Shown one piece after another: positions 1 through 13,650 of a stretch of DNA of 64,000 bases (positions are counted from its first letter, which is position 1; each line of letters opens with the position of its first letter). Source of the stretch: Trachythela sp. YZ-2020 (taxonomy: Eukaryota > Cnidaria > Anthozoa > Malacalcyonacea > Clavulariidae); assembly GCA_016169945.1 (NCBI GenBank), contig JADLSH010000155.1, forward strand, positions 1,743,501 through 1,807,500. Direction: 5' to 3'. The notes beneath the pieces were generated by a model. That model saw only the letters and a list, made by a program, of their open reading frames with translations, was not told the origin of the DNA and made no database searches. A program made the translations under genes and the position numbers.

Positions 1-3000
1 ATTGAATCAGAAGCTATGTCGCGGTTTCACACTAGGTGAAGGCACTTGAACGAAATGTCGAAAGGCATCGCTCGTGCGAGTAATTCGAGCGGGGTTTGTA
101 TTCATTAACTTCAACGCAAGTATCGAGCGAAATTCTTGAATGACCGTTAGTGTTTTACTGTTTTTACGAAGATGTATAGATAATTGAACCACAAGTGTTA
201 TTAAATTTAGGGTTACAGTTTTCTGATCTTAAAATACAAAAATTAATACGCTGCGGATTAGCAATGATAATGCATGACTAAAATACTCATGCACTGCCAT
301 ATTATCGATAAGGTGATTACCTTATTATTAATATTGGCTATATATATACTTGTGCCCTACTGCCAATTTGCTTTACCCATGCAATAATCTATTTGACAGG
401 CCGCTTTTTTCCTATTTCTAGCGTTACAGTTTTACAGTTTGAGTTACAGTTTTCTGATCTTAAAATACAAAAATTAATACGCTGCAGATTAGCAATGATA
501 ATGCATGACTAAAATACTCATGCACTGCCATATTATCGATGAGGCGATTACCTTATTATTAATATTGGCTATATATATACTATTGCCCTACTGCCAATTT
601 GCTTTACCCATGCAATAATCTATTTGACAGGCCGCTTTTTTCCTATTTCTAGCGTTACAGTTTTACAGTTTGAGTTACAGTTTTCTGATCTTAAAATACA
701 AAAATTAATACGCTGCAGATTAGCAATGATAATGCATGACTAAAATACTCATGCACTGCCATATTATCGATAAGGCGATTACCTTATTATTAATATTGGC
801 TATATATATACTTGTTCCCTACTGCCAATTTGCTTTACCCATGCAATAATCTATTTGACAGGCCGCTTTTTTCCTATTTCTAGCCTTTCCTAAATTGCTT
901 AAACGTCAGCAACTAAGTTAATATTGCATTCAAATCCTTTTGAATCATCAAAATTTGATTAGCCCTTTCAGAGTGATAACTATTTTTTGGCACTCGGTAT
1001 CTGCAAATTTTAATGACTTTTGTATAATAATAAAAAATTTTTAAATTGAAATAGAATTTGGGTCGGAAATGTTTTTCCTTGCTACTGTAATTAGGAAAAG
1101 ATATATGAAACATTCTCAACAATATTTTGAAGAACCCGCACATATTAGTTTGGAAAAATTGGTTATGGAGATTACTGGAAGTGTTTGCGCCGTTCAGATT
1201 TATGAGAACTATTGCATTTCGTCTTTGCAGGAAGAGTTTACTATTAATCTATTCCCTAATGTCTTTACCTCGAATATAGTTTGAGCCGGACAGGTTTTTT
1301 CTCGTAAAGCGATAAAAAAGATAATAAAATTCTATATAAACATTGTTATTAAATGCTTTAGGTATTAGATGGCAAGAGGTATGTAGAGAAAATGGAAATT
1401 AATAATATATACTCAACAATATTATCCAAGGTTATATAGGTTTGAACACGAATGCGAGGCTCTTCACCAGCCAATAAAACAAAAAATATAGTTTTGGTGA
1501 AAATATTTGTTAGATGGATACCAAGCTGTTTAAACATTTTCGGCTTTGATAATTACTTGCATATTGACCGACAGCAAGAGTGTTTATCAGTATTCCTTGT
1601 TATGTAATATAATGCCGTTCGTATACAAGCATATCTTTAAGTCGAAGACTTCTCTTATTCTATGCAATATAGATGAAGTTACTTTAGTGTTCTATACAAT
1701 ATTTTCCAAGATTACAGGTACAGGCAAAAACCCAAGACTCTTCAGATATAAGTTAAGAAAACATTTATTATGCTGAGGCCAATTGTTTATGAAGGTTACG
1801 AGGAGCGTTTGCACCACCTTGACTTTTGAAAGGTCCCTGCATTTTAACTGGCAGCCGATATGTTTCCACTTTGTAGGAAGTGACAGTTTGCTATTACTCT
1901 TTTTGGTTAATCTCATTCCTTAAAAACAATTTGGTTCCGACAAGTTGTTCCTTGCTTCTGTGCCTAGGAATAGAAAATAAATAAATATTTTCAAAAATAT
2001 TGTGCAAGGGCAATGCCTTTTAGATGATGGGTGGGGAAATTAGTTATGCGGCAAAAAATAGTTATGCGAGGAAAAATTAGTTATGCAGGATACATAGAGT
2101 GTTTGCGACCTTTTGGGAAGTCAAGTTTGCTGTCACTAGACACAAGCATATATTTGCTTTGTCGGAAGTGCTCACTATTATTCTTGTTGTTAATATCAAA
2201 CCCTCCAATATAAAATTTTGAACACAAAAGGCATAACTTTATTGTCAAACCGAAGTTTCTCAGGAGAGTGTTGGAATCTTTACTGTATCTATACTACATA
2301 TTGAGGTAAGCAAAAATATCACCGTTTATCATAGTTATATAGAATTTGTTACCTTTAAGCCTATATTTCTTATCAATTTTTTATTTATTAAATCTCGTCG
2401 ATTACGATTTAAAGTAAATGTCCATATCAGTTCTAAGCTGTTCTCGCTAAAGTCTCAGTTATGGCAATCACCCATTTTCACGTGCGGTGGAAATGTGTTT
2501 TCTTCAATATTTTTAGTCTGATCAATTGCGTTAGATCTGTAGTAAATTATTGATAATAGTCCACATAAACTGCAATTGACCGCTGTAATTCATTTAAAGC
2601 AGTTGCGACGTTCCTTGAAATCAGATTTTTTATATTATTAATGAACTTCATAAATGTGTCTATTTTTTACTATATATATCTTCCCGTACTTATACAAAAT
2701 ATATATATATTATAAATAGTAGAAAAGATTAAGTTTCTCTCGTGAGTATAGAATTCTTGAATAGATGCGTGCGTATTATTTCGCTGAATATCCCCCGAGC
2801 CAACGATGTCCAGCAAGAGTATAGCATTTGGCAATGGATGGCATCCCTCGTGCGAGTAATTCGAGCGGGGCCTTGTTCGTATTCATTAACTTCAACGCAA
2901 GTATCGAGCGAAATTCTTGAATGACCGTTAGTGTTTTACTGTTTTTATGAAGATAGATAGATAATTATAGGCTATATATAGAAGTTGCATATTACTGGAA

Positions 3001-6000
3001 GTGTTTGCGCCGTTCAGATTTATGAGGACTATGGTATTTCGTCTTTGCAGGAAGAGTTTACTATTACTCTATTCCCTAATATCTTTACCTCGAATATAGT
3101 TTGAGCCGGACAGGTTTTTTCTCTTAAAGCGATAAAAAAGATAATATAATTCTATTTGAACATTGTTATTAAATGGTTTTAGGTATTAGATGGGAAGAGG
3201 TACGTAGAGAAAATGGAAATTAATAATATATACTCAACAATATTATCCAAGGTTATATAGGTTTGAACACGAATGCGAGGCTCTTCACCAGCCAATAAAA
3301 CAAAAAATTAGTCTTGGTGAAAAAATTTGTTAGACAGGATACCAAGCTGTTTATCCTTTTCGTCTTTGATAATTACTTGCATATATAGACCGACAGCAAG
3401 AGAGTGAAATATAATGCCGTTCGTACAAGCATATATTTAGGTCAAAGTCTTCTCTTATTTTATAGCAATATAGATGAAGTTACTTTAGTGTTCTATACAA
3501 TATTGTCCAAGATTACAGGTACAGACACAAAGCCAATACTCTTCAGATACAAGTTAAGAAAACATTTATTATGCTGAGGCCAATTGTTTATGAAGGTTAC
3601 GGGAAGCGTTTGCACCACCTTGAGGCTTGACTTTTGAAAAGTCCCTGCATTTTAACTGGCAGCCGACATGTTTCCACTTTGTAGGAAGTGACAGTTTACT
3701 ATTACTCTTTTTGGTTAATCTCATTCCTTAAAAACAATTTGGTTCCGACAAGTTGTTCCTTGCTTCTGTGCCTAGGAATATAGAAAATAAATAAATATTT
3801 TCAAAAATATTGTCCAAGAGCAATGCCTTTTAGATGTTGGTGGCGAGGAAAAATAAGTTATGCAGGATACATAGAGTGTTTCCGACTTTTTGGAAAGTCA
3901 AGTTTGCTGTCACTAGACACAAGCATATATTTGCTTTGTCGGAAGTGCTCACTATTATTCTTGTTGTTAATATTGAACCCTATATACAATATAAAATTTT
4001 AACCACAAAAGGCATAACCTTATCGTCAAACCGAGGTTTTTCTGGACTTGCAGTGTTGGAATCTTTACTGCATCTATACTACTTATTGAGGTAAGCAAAA
4101 ATATCACCGTTTATCATAGTTATATAGAATGTGTTACCTTTCAGTCTATATTTCTTATCAATTTTTTATTTATTAAATCTCGTCGATTACGATTTAAAGT
4201 CAATTTCCATATCAGTTCTAAGTTGTTCTCGCTAAAGTTTCTTAGTTATTACAATCTCCCATTTTCACGTGCATGGGTGGAAATGTGTTTTCTTCAATAT
4301 TTTTAGCCTGATCAATTGCGTTAGATCTGTAGTAAATTATTGATAATAGCCCACATAAATTAACTGCAATTGACCGCTGTAATTCATTTTAAAGCAGTTG
4401 CGACGTTCCTTGCAATCAGATTTTTTATATTATTCATGAACTTCATTTTTTACTATATATATCTTTGCCGTAGTTATACAAAATATATAGATATTATAAA
4501 TAGTGAGCATAGAATTCTTGAATAGATGCGTGCGTATTATTTCGCTGAGTATCCCCCCGAGCCAACGATGTCCAGCAATAGTAGCATTTGGCAATGGAGT
4601 CATCATCTATTGAATCAGAAGCTATGTCGCGGTTTCACACTAGGTGAAGGCACTTGAACGAAATGTCGAAAGGCATCGCTCGCGCGAGTAATTCGAGCGG
4701 GGTTTGTATTCAGTAACTTCAACGCAAGTATCGAGCGAAATTCTTGAATGACCTTTAGTGTCTTACTGTGTTTATGAAGATGTATAGATAATTGAAGCCA
4801 CAAGTGTTATTAAACTTAGGGTCCTTGTGTTACAGTTTTCTGATCTTAAAATAGCTATAAAAATTAATACGCTGCAGATTAGCAATGATAATGCATGATT
4901 ATAAAATACTCGTGCACGGCCATATTATCGATAAGGTGATTACCTTGTTATTATTATTGGCTATATAATTATACTTGTGTCTCTACTGCCAGTTTGGTTT
5001 ACCCATGCAATTATCTATTTGACAGGGCGCTTTTTTCCTATTTCTAGCGTTTCCTAAATTGCTTAAACATCAGCAACTAAGTTTTTATTGCATTCAAATA
5101 CTTTTGAATCATCAAAATTTGATAAGCCCTTTCAGAGTGGTAACTATTTTTTGGCACTCGGTATCTGCAAAATTTAATGATTTTTTTTAATAATAAAATT
5201 ATTTTAAATTGAAGTAGAATTTGGGTCGGAAATGTTTTTCCTTCCTATACTGTAACTAGGAAAATATATTTAAAACATTCTCAACAATATTTTGAAGAAC
5301 CCACATGTATTAGTTTGGAAAAATTGGTTATGCAGAGTACTGGAAATGTTTGCCCTTCTCAGATTTATGAGAACTATTGCATTTCGTCTTTGTAGGGAAA
5401 GTTTACTATTAATCTATCCCCTAATGTCTTTACCTCGAATATAGTTTGAGCCCGACAGGTTTTTTCTCGTAAAGCGATAAAAAAAATAATAAATTCCATA
5501 TAAACATTGTTATTAAATGGCTTCACGTATTAGATGGGAAGAGGTATGTAGAGAAAATGGAAATTAAAAATATATGCTCAACAATATTATCCAAGGTTAT
5601 ATAGGTTTGAACACGAATGCGAGGCTCTTCGGCTCTAAAAAAACGAAAAAATCGTTTTGCAGAGAAAATTTGCTGGACTTGATACCAAGCTGTTTAATTT
5701 TTTTCGGTGATCTGATTTCCTCAAAAACAATTTGGTTCCGACAAGTTGTTCCTTGCTTCTGTGCCTATAGGAATAGAAAGTAAATACATATTTTTAAAAA
5801 TATTGTCCAAGGGCAATGACTTTTAGATGTTAGACTTTTAGTTATGCGGCACAAAATTAGTTATGCGAGGAAAAATTAGCTATGCATAATACTTAAAGTG
5901 TTTGCGACCTATTGGGAAGTCAAGTTTGCTGTCACTAGTCACGGGCACATATTTGCTTTGTCGGAAGTGGTCACTATTTTTCTTGTTTTTAATATCAAAC

Positions 6001-6110
6001 CCTCGAATAAAAAATTTTAACCACAAAAGGCATAACTTTATTGTCAAACCGAAGTTTCTCTCAAGAGTGTCAATCTTTCTAAGGACAGACCAATAGCTTT
6101 TTTGCAACAT
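1..6110. repeat. Hierarchical tandem repeat, 4.6-kb unit
   Basis: The first bases of the window recur from 4609 (shift 4,608), so one full unit and part of a second are present. Inside the first unit, about 1172-2930 is repeated at about 2993-4600 (shift about 1.8 kb), and a third partial copy lies at 5330-6100. Within each 1.8-kb copy the phrases ending in 'atattatccaagg' and 'gtcggaagtgctcactatt' recur roughly every 280-310 bp, pointing to an older short monomer. Only short chance ORFs are present. Each 1.8-kb copy ends in the same GAG-GTAAGC phrase (2303, 4088), which looks like a splice donor, so an exon-bearing origin cannot be excluded. No coding family is recognised. Confidence 0.8.
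212..893. repeat. 231-bp tandem triplication
   Basis: Three near-identical copies begin at 212, 443 and 674, each starting 'gttacagttttctgatc'. The second 4.6-kb unit has only one copy (from about 4833). The expansion is therefore younger than the 4.6-kb duplication and local to the first unit. Confidence 0.9.
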
Positions 6111-7533
6111 TTTGGCTGATATTGGAATTTTTAGATTCTATTTAACTTTCGAGTTTTTACCCTTTTAACATACGTGCCGGCGTGAGTGAAATTCGAGAAG
6201 AAGCGCCGGCTTTAAATCGCCGGTAAATCTCTCGTCATATCTCGGGAAATTTTGCATCAAATTCAACAATTCTTTGAGATACTTAAGCAAGATATTTTCT
6301 TTATCAAACACTTCATATCAACTAAGGGGTCTACTATAATAATATGTATATATTTTCCTTTTTAACAAACGTGTTTTTTTTGTCACTCAATCCTTCGCCG
6401 TCTAGTCTGCAATTATAATCGAAAAAAACTCGAAAGTGGAACATATCTGGGCTCTGAAATACATTCATGCAGAAATTAAAAGCACTTCTTGAAGTTAAAT
6501 AATCGACAATATAACTTGCCCGCTAAGGAAATTGAATGAGAACAAAACGCAGTAAAACGAGCTCTTTTTTATTTTTTTGGTTTGTTTGCCTGTCAATGTG
6601 CGGCAATCCCTTTGATATCACACCAAGACGGTTGTAAGTAATCATTATAGCATGCAAACTTGTAATTCGTACTCAAACACCCGCTATAAATGCTGTTCTT
6701 CTGTGTTAGAAGTAATCTAACTTCTTATGGGTACGTACGTTAATCCACGAACATTAATAAACGATGTCTTTTTGAAAGTTTTTGCGTAAAAAGTACACTC
6801 TTTTGAAACTTTTATCAACACTATAGTAGGTAAATTAGATTCATAATATTTTGTCGTTCTTGTTTTAATTTTATAATTGGTTTTTACCCCAATATTTTAG
6901 AACCTAACGTTGTTTTGTGCAACAGAATTTAAATCGTTGTTTATCGAATGAGATTAATGACAATGCAATGTATAATAGAACAATTATTGTTCAAAAATTT
7001 ACCCTAAAGAAAGTGAAAATCGAAAAACTAAACTGAATCAATATAATATTTTTGGATTCCGTACTAATCAAGATATGCACCGGAATTAACTTTATCCTGA
7101 CCAATGTGCGGAAAAAGAACCAGATATTTTTACTGTGGTTGCTTCGTTTTAACTATTAGCTTTTAATTATTTGAGTATTCAGCTACTCTCAAAAGTCGAA
7201 TAATAGACGTTAATACAGAAAGATTTGAACATACAACCTTTCCTTATATAACCAAAAAAGACACGTGTTAAAAAACACGTTCAACTGCAGTGTATAACAT
7301 GATTTGGTGACTGAATTGCGTCATATATGTTTCACTAAAAATGTTCACAAGGGCTAGAAAGCGTTCTCGGCGTTATTTGTTAAGCCAGGCTACGTGTTAA
7401 GAAAACATTTTTCAAACATGTTATTATCGTAAAACGACCAGAAAAGTAAAACATATTAACCAGCATACCTTCTTGGTTGTCTTTTGAGTAGAACACACAG
7501 TCATTTTTTCGGGGCCATTTTGGCCCGAAAATT
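6111..7533. other. AT-rich spacer, no gene seen
   Basis: No ORF above 60 codons, RNA gene or clear repeat was recognised. A short GC-rich patch with repeated 'cgccgg' lies at 6177-6225. Confidence 0.5.
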
Positions 7534-7640
7534 GGGGCCAAAATTACAGCCCTTTTGATGGGGCCAAAATTACAGCCCTTTTGATGGGACCAAAATTACA
7601 GCTCTTTTGATGGGACAAAATTACAGCCCCATTAAGAGGG
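7534..7640. repeat. Minisatellite, about 26-bp period
   Basis: Four imperfect copies of 'ggggccaaaattacagccc' plus 'ttttgat' occur in tandem, decaying at both ends. No coding content. Confidence 0.8.
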
Positions 7641-8012
7641 CCAATTTAGCTTTCTTTGAGGTTATTTTGGTTATTTTAACTAAATTGACCCTTGTTAATA
7701 GGAACTAAAGATAAAATATAATAGGAACTAAGATAAAATATAAAAGTCAGAGCTATATATAAGATTCCACAACAATTAAAAAAGTTAAGAAATTATATTT
7801 ATAAGTTTGACATTATATTAACTTATAGTACACATATACACAAATTAATAGTGGCGAAGCTAACCATGGCAAACTAGTCGTGCATGTTATGCAAATGTTA
7901 AATTATTTGCATTATTCAAAACTTAATCTATTGCCTTAACTCGATGCAGGCTTCTTAGCATTTGATTGCATGATCAGTAATTGCCATCGATGGCTTAGCC
8001 ACTGAAAAACAA

Positions 8013-8322
8013 CTACCTAGAAAGATTTGACAGAATGTCAGTTATGCTTTTCACAGAAGCAGGGCATTTTGCTGGAACAATGCCCATCGATGTCATGTCC
8101 AAAAAGCAAAACACATTTTGCCCTTCATGCTGTTCAACGTTGTACATATAGTATGTAGCCAGTAAGGTAATCAAGGCAGCATGAATCTTCTTGGATCGGA
8201 TGTCGCACAAAATATCACCTTCCGCAACCACATACATCAGGTCATCCTGGTACAGGTCATTGGCCATAACAATAGCTGGCTGGATCTGATTTTTGGTCAC
8301 TCGGTCCAGTGACTCCATATCC
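8013..8322 (-). CDS. Unknown protein, terminal exon
   Basis: An open frame of 101 codons from its first Met ends at 8013. A pyrimidine-containing acceptor ending in ACAG lies just upstream (about 8323), so this is probably a last exon beginning one codon before the Met. The composition is protein-like: an N-terminal polar part, then 'VVAEGDILCDI', then a hydrophobic helix around 'ALITLLATYYMYNVEQ'. It gives the impression of a metazoan conserved protein of unknown function, but I cannot name the family. A possible upstream exon near 8402-8462 did not splice in phase in the frames tried. It lies alone among repeats and could be a fragment. Confidence 0.45.
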
Positions 8323-8964
8323 TGTAATGAATTGTGATGTTTGGAAAATTACTTTATGTATGTATACTCAGATAATACCAGGATAACGTTGGGTTTGTCC
8401 TCACCTCCAAAGTTCCTCGGGCCAGCCTTCCTTACAAACCTCCATTGTCTTGCACGAGATTTTATTATGAGATTTGGACCATGATCACCTTTGTTACTTT
8501 TTGTTCTCAGCGGGTGATTTAATCACAAGTTTACTATTTGGCAAGCAGGGAGTTTCAAATTATTGCCACTTTGCTGGGCATTCAGCATTCATGTATTTTT
8601 TGTGTATAGTTAATTACCTGTTGTGTTGTCAGTGGAGAGTTTGCAACCTGAAGAACAATAGGTATAACATTTAACCTTCAATGTTACTGGTCTACTGCAC
8701 GCAACTTCAACCAGTTTATAGTAGGGTGAAGCAGTTTTTCGAGAAAACAGAAAAAGAGTATGTTTTTTTAATAATCAGTTACTCGTGAAGGGACCAATAT
8801 TAATATATAAATTCTAGTTTTTGTTTTTGTCACAACTATTTTACATTAACTTGTAAACATTACAATACCACAGGTTGAAGTCTGATGTGTTTTAGCACCA
8901 ATGTTCTCATGGAACTGTCTTCTATTAAAGCATTAACGGCCAGCACTACCCTTGAAAAGACAAT

Positions 8965-9995
8965 AGTCTGGCATTAGACAGGGAAATTGTTGACCAAAGG
9001 CACATTGCAGCATAATGGTTTAATGAGAAAGTTTCAAATACATTTAAACAAAAGAAAATAAAACATACCTTCTGTTTACCTCAGTCCTGAGTCAATTTGC
9101 TTCTCCGTTTACTTTTAACTTCCATCCCCAACACAACAAATGCTGCAAGAAATCAATGTACTCAATGAATGATCTAATGGATTATGTAGAAGAATAAGTA
9201 CAGTATAACAAATAATATTATATATTTCAACAACTATTCAGTCAAATACAGGACAGCAGTTGACTTAAAATGAGCTAGCAAGACATTGGAAGGTTGCCTG
9301 GTTAAAGGTTCACAATCATGTAACAATCTCCACTTGACAAGTAAATTAAACTGTCTAGCAACTAGCATTAGAATGACTGAAATAGTATAGTATCATGCAA
9401 AGATGTGCATTGCACCTTAATGGGTTAATCGAAAGATGGTAAATATCCTAAACTTTGCAAATTTGGGTGTTTAAGCTACACAGTACAGTTGCCAAAAGAT
9501 AATTACAAGTACACATTGGCAACACCACACTAGCATTATCCTGGTAAATACACATGAATTTGTGGTTAGCCCTTGGAAACTGGAACAGACAGGATTGCAC
9601 CGGAATTGCAGGTCATATATTTTCATTTTTTACAACTGTTTCTGTATATATACACAATTATTTACTAAAAATTTACACTTACAAAAGTCGAATAACCAAA
9701 CTTGCCGGTAATGGTGTAATAGAGTCTGGTTAACATTTGCATTTTGTATTAATTAAGCATAATATACAATACTTTCCCTTTGATGGGATAACTTGTCTGG
9801 CATTAGATTGTGTGAATTAGTAAGGCACAAAGGCTCCATTGCAACTTAATGGGTTAACCAGAAATAAGAGCACATAATCTGGTCAACCATTGACATGAAA
9901 TACTTTCCATTTGACAAGTATAATTGCCTGGTGTTAGACAGAGTAAATTAGTAAGGTGCATTGGAGCACATTGCATCATAATGGTTAACCCAAAT
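8965..9995. repeat. Dispersed 80-bp modules ending in TTAATGGGTTAA-like motif
   Basis: Four degraded modules, near 8965-9030, 9340-9430, 9780-9860 and 9915-9980, share a 'ctggcattagacag' phrase followed about 50 bp later by 'ttaatgggttaa'. The same two blocks, in inverted arrangement, form the 97-bp foldback inside each ISL2EU copy (31356-31452, 40998-41094), so this is one non-autonomous family. The rest of 8470-10130 holds no recognised gene. Confidence 0.6.
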
Positions 9996-10139
9996 AATAT
10001 TGCAATATAAAATATTTTGAAGTAACAATTTCGAAGATTCAGTGTTTAAAATTCCCTCGTCTGTCTTGATCGCCGTCTTCGTCATCGATTGTTCCATCAC
10101 CACAGAGACATCGTAAAAAAGGCTTAGTGAAGACTGAAC

Positions 10140-10235
10140 AAAACATGCTCTCGCAAGGATTTGAATTCGAACTCCACCGTTTGCGTTGCCGTTGACGTGC
10201 CACCGCCAGTTACCGCTAGACTATACGAGGGACGC
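10140..10235 (-). repeat. tRNA-like (possible SINE head)
   Basis: On the minus strand an A-box-like 'tagtctagcggtaa' is followed by a B-box-like 'gagttcgaattcaaatcc', with a partly pairing acceptor stem. The spacing between the boxes is too long for a normal tRNA without an intron. It is more likely a tRNA-derived repeat than a working tRNA. Confidence 0.35.
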
Positions 10236-10671
10236 CTCGAAAACTAATCAAAAAATGCCATTTTAAATTGCATATAATAAATGGATGTGGTTGTACTTTG
10301 ATGCTAATAGTCCACTTTGTTTATTTTTGGGTATTGAATGGACTGAGCAGGTATTTTTTTCATTTTTAGAGAACGACATAGCTATATGATTAGTCATTTT
10401 TGAAAAAGCATGAATATTCTACAATTTAGCCCACTCGTGACAAGTAATGTCGGATCTATAACCGTAGAACTAAAAGGTTCGTTGAAGGACCTATATATAA
10501 CAATAACGTAAAATTTTCATCGTAATTCATGAAATTGGTTGCATGAAATATTTTCAAATTTTGCCTTGAATATTCATCAGTTCAAGATTATAGGACAGGT
10601 CGTGTATTTTGCAATCCGGGCCAGTGTAAGCGCCTGAGCAGGCGTCTCGTTGTTAATATAGCGTTCTATTA

Positions 10672-11149
10672 GGGACCGGTCATAAAGTATGTGTACTGGG
10701 GGGGTGGATGGTAATCCAAAATACTACCATAAAATTTGGCACCCCCCAAAAAGCGTCGGAAAATATTTAATACCCCCCTCAAAGGCGATGAAATGTTTCG
10801 TCCCAACCAATCACCCTCCCCCCAAAAAATTTGAGCATTTCCATAATTTTAATAGTGCTCTTTTACACCACATCTATCCAATCCGTACTTTTGTATGCTT
10901 GCCAGTATTCCATTAATAGGACTGTACTACATTGCAATTTAATTGTTATAAGAACATACACTCAATTAAAAATTAAAGTTTGTAGTTTTAATGATAGACA
11001 TAGTATTAGACTCATTTTTTGTTTCGTACCCCCCACAAATGTCGTGATTCGTCTCATATATACCCCCTCCAAAGGTTAGATAATTTGTTTCGTACCCCCC
11101 CAAAACTTACCCTCCACACCCCCAGTACACATACTTTATGACCGGTCCC
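10672..11149. mobile_element. Harbinger-like MITE (478 bp)
   Basis: The ends are inverted copies beginning 'gggaccggtcataaagtatg' and continuing through a G-run. The element is flanked by TTA on both sides (10669-10671 and 11150-11152), the target duplication typical of PIF/Harbinger elements. The interior has several C-rich phrases and no credible gene; the two short ORFs in it are chance. Confidence 0.85.
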
Positions 11150-11152
11150 TTA

Positions 11153-12645
11153 CCGCGGACTACATTTACTGTTATCCTTAATATAATATAATCGAAAAAT
11201 TAAATAGGAACAGCTGTTTCATTCGAATTGGTTTTTCTATATCCACAGAGAACTAACTCAAATTTCGTGACGGAACACTTGACTCTTCAACATTTGTGCA
11301 ATATTGAGTGGGAGGCAAATGACAGAAAGAGTCTTGTAAAAATTATAGCCATCTCGCTCAATATTACTAAGCTTTAAAGGGTTATTGTAGCGTTTTTGTA
11401 ATTTTATTCATCTTGAAAAGTTGTAGCTATTCAAGGACAAGCTTTTTCTGATGAAATAATTAGTATATAGTGATCTTTGAAAAAAGATACTGAAAAATAT
11501 GCTGTCCACGCGTTGTTTTGATTGTTATATATAGAATTACTTGTCCGTTTGATTGGGCTATCTTCGTCTTCAAAACATTTAAGCACCAATAGCTCAGTTA
11601 ATATTCATTAAAATTTTATTATATTTATCAAAATTGAGATAGAGTGATAACTGTTCTAATTTTTACGCCACGTTAAATGAAAAGATTAATTTTGGGCACT
11701 CGATGTCCGAAAATTTGAATGTTTTTTGTACATAGTTTAATGCTACTCCAATAAAAGATGGATAAGGTTGAAAACATATTAACTTGAAGTACACTTTAAT
11801 TAAAAACGCTATTATTATTTAACTGAATTTGTGGTTGTAGTATTTCAATTAAAAATTTTGAAACCGAAATTCCTCGCTTGCATGGTTATCCTAAATTTTC
11901 AGTTCGTTCGCCATCATTACTTATATCTATCAAACAACTGTTCTCTTTTTTTTCCTTTTTTCTTTCAACTATCCTCGATTTTTATTTACAAATGGTGAAA
12001 CATAAAAACTTGCATCCACAGGAAATGCGTGTTTGTAAGACCACCAAAAAATCCGATAAAAACTACAAAATTAATGTTAATATTAAAAACAAAACCCTCG
12101 CCCGAAATCAAATAAAAAGATCAAAGGGCTATACTGCATGTAACCCTGTTTCTAATCCAGGTTTAATTATTAGTCTGAGAGTAAAATACTTGACTTGGTC
12201 TTCTATAGGTTAATATAGCGGCCAATTATAATAGTGTTTAGGTGTACAATTATAAAGGAAATTTATTTGCCTCAAAATCAGATTTCTTACTGCTAATATC
12301 TTAATTTTCTTGCTGAAATTCAAGCCTAAGGGATTTATCCTAATTATTTTTAGTCTTGAGTGTCTTTTTGGATGGTAATATAGTGGCTTTGTTAGCGAAT
12401 AACGCAATAAATCTCTCACTTCGGTGATTTCGCTAAAACCGGACGCCATGTTTACAATTATGGCGGCGAAAACACTAGCGAATCAAAACGCTGATACGAT
12501 CATTTTCAAATATCGTTCCGTGGGAGAATACTATTTTTACTTCACCTGTCTGCTGCACGTCCGAAATCTATATACCTATAAAATAAAATATATTATTAGA
12601 TAGACAATGTCGTTCAAGTTCCTCAGTAATATAGTTGGGAGAAAT
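11153..12645. other. AT-rich spacer, no supported gene
   Basis: An open frame at 11878-12213 (+) is rich in Lys, Asn and Ser and looks like open AT-rich sequence. Two divergent ATGGCG starts face away from each other at 12449 (minus) and about 12461 (plus), but neither short ORF shows a family. Confidence 0.4.
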
Positions 12646-12649
12646 GTGT

Positions 12650-13650
12650 TATGTGGAGAAGAATTTCTGCAGGACTTCATTTTCGACATTTAACTAGTTT
12701 TTTGCTTTGTTGGAAGTGTTTACATTTGTCTTCTTGGTCATCTCATTTTTCTTCCATGTGAATCAAATTGGATCGAAACTGTTTCTTCAATATAGCAATA
12801 AAATTGAAGGAAATAGATTTTTCAAACAAATTCCCCAAGGTTGTAGATTCGAACACGAAGGTACTAGGTCCTCTGAATATAATAATTGATATAGAAGCAA
12901 TTACTTATGCTGAAAAAAATTATTGACTGGATACTAAAGCGTTTATACACCTTTCCAGCTTTGAAAAGCACCAGACAGCAAAGGTGTTTAGAACCACTAT
13001 TCTTGTTAGGTTATATAATGTCATTCCCAGAAGGATTTTTTAGGTCGAAGTCTTCTTTCATTCTATATATCAATAAGAATGAAGTTTCTTTAATATTATA
13101 CACAATATTGTCTTAGATATTAGTTGGGAGAAAATGGTTAGGCTGAAAGAAATTATTGATTCAAGTCACTGGAAGATGGCGTGCATTTTAACTAGGCAGC
13201 CGATTTGTCTCCATTTGGTAGGAAGGGCATGTTTACCATTGTTAAGCTCATTCCTTTAAAAATGCTTTGGATCGCACAAGTTGTTCCTTGCTTCTGTAGA
13301 CAGGAAAACAAACTTAATAATATATTCTCAAGAATATTGTCCAAGGTTTTTCAGATATTAAGGGGGAAAAAGAGTTATGCGGGGGAAAATTAATTATGCA
13401 GGAAACTTGAAGTGTTTGAATTTTTGCATAAGAACTCAGGTTTGCTGTCAGTAGACAAATGCACTCTTTCTCCTCTGTCGGACATGTTCACAATTGTGCT
13501 TGTTGTTAATTAATATCATTCAAACCCTCGAATACAAACTGTTGACAAAAAATTTAATGCCTATCACAAATTTCTTGCGAAAGTGCATGAATTTTTACTG
13601 TATCCATACACATGTTGAGGTAAGCTGAAATATCTGCAGTTATTATAGTA
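12650..13650. repeat. Diverged copy of the 5' repeat family
   Basis: The order of landmarks matches the 1.8-kb units at the left edge: repeated 'ggaagtg...tta' monomers near 12706, 12979, 13215 and 13475 (spacing about 240-275 bp), the 'gttatgcgggggaaaatta' phrase, and the final GAG-GTAAGC at 13618. Divergence is much higher than among the copies at 1-6110. Confidence 0.65.

Noticed and set aside
11878..12213. 111-codon plus-strand ORF
   Set aside because: Low-complexity Lys/Asn/Ser composition typical of open AT-rich DNA; no splice or family support.
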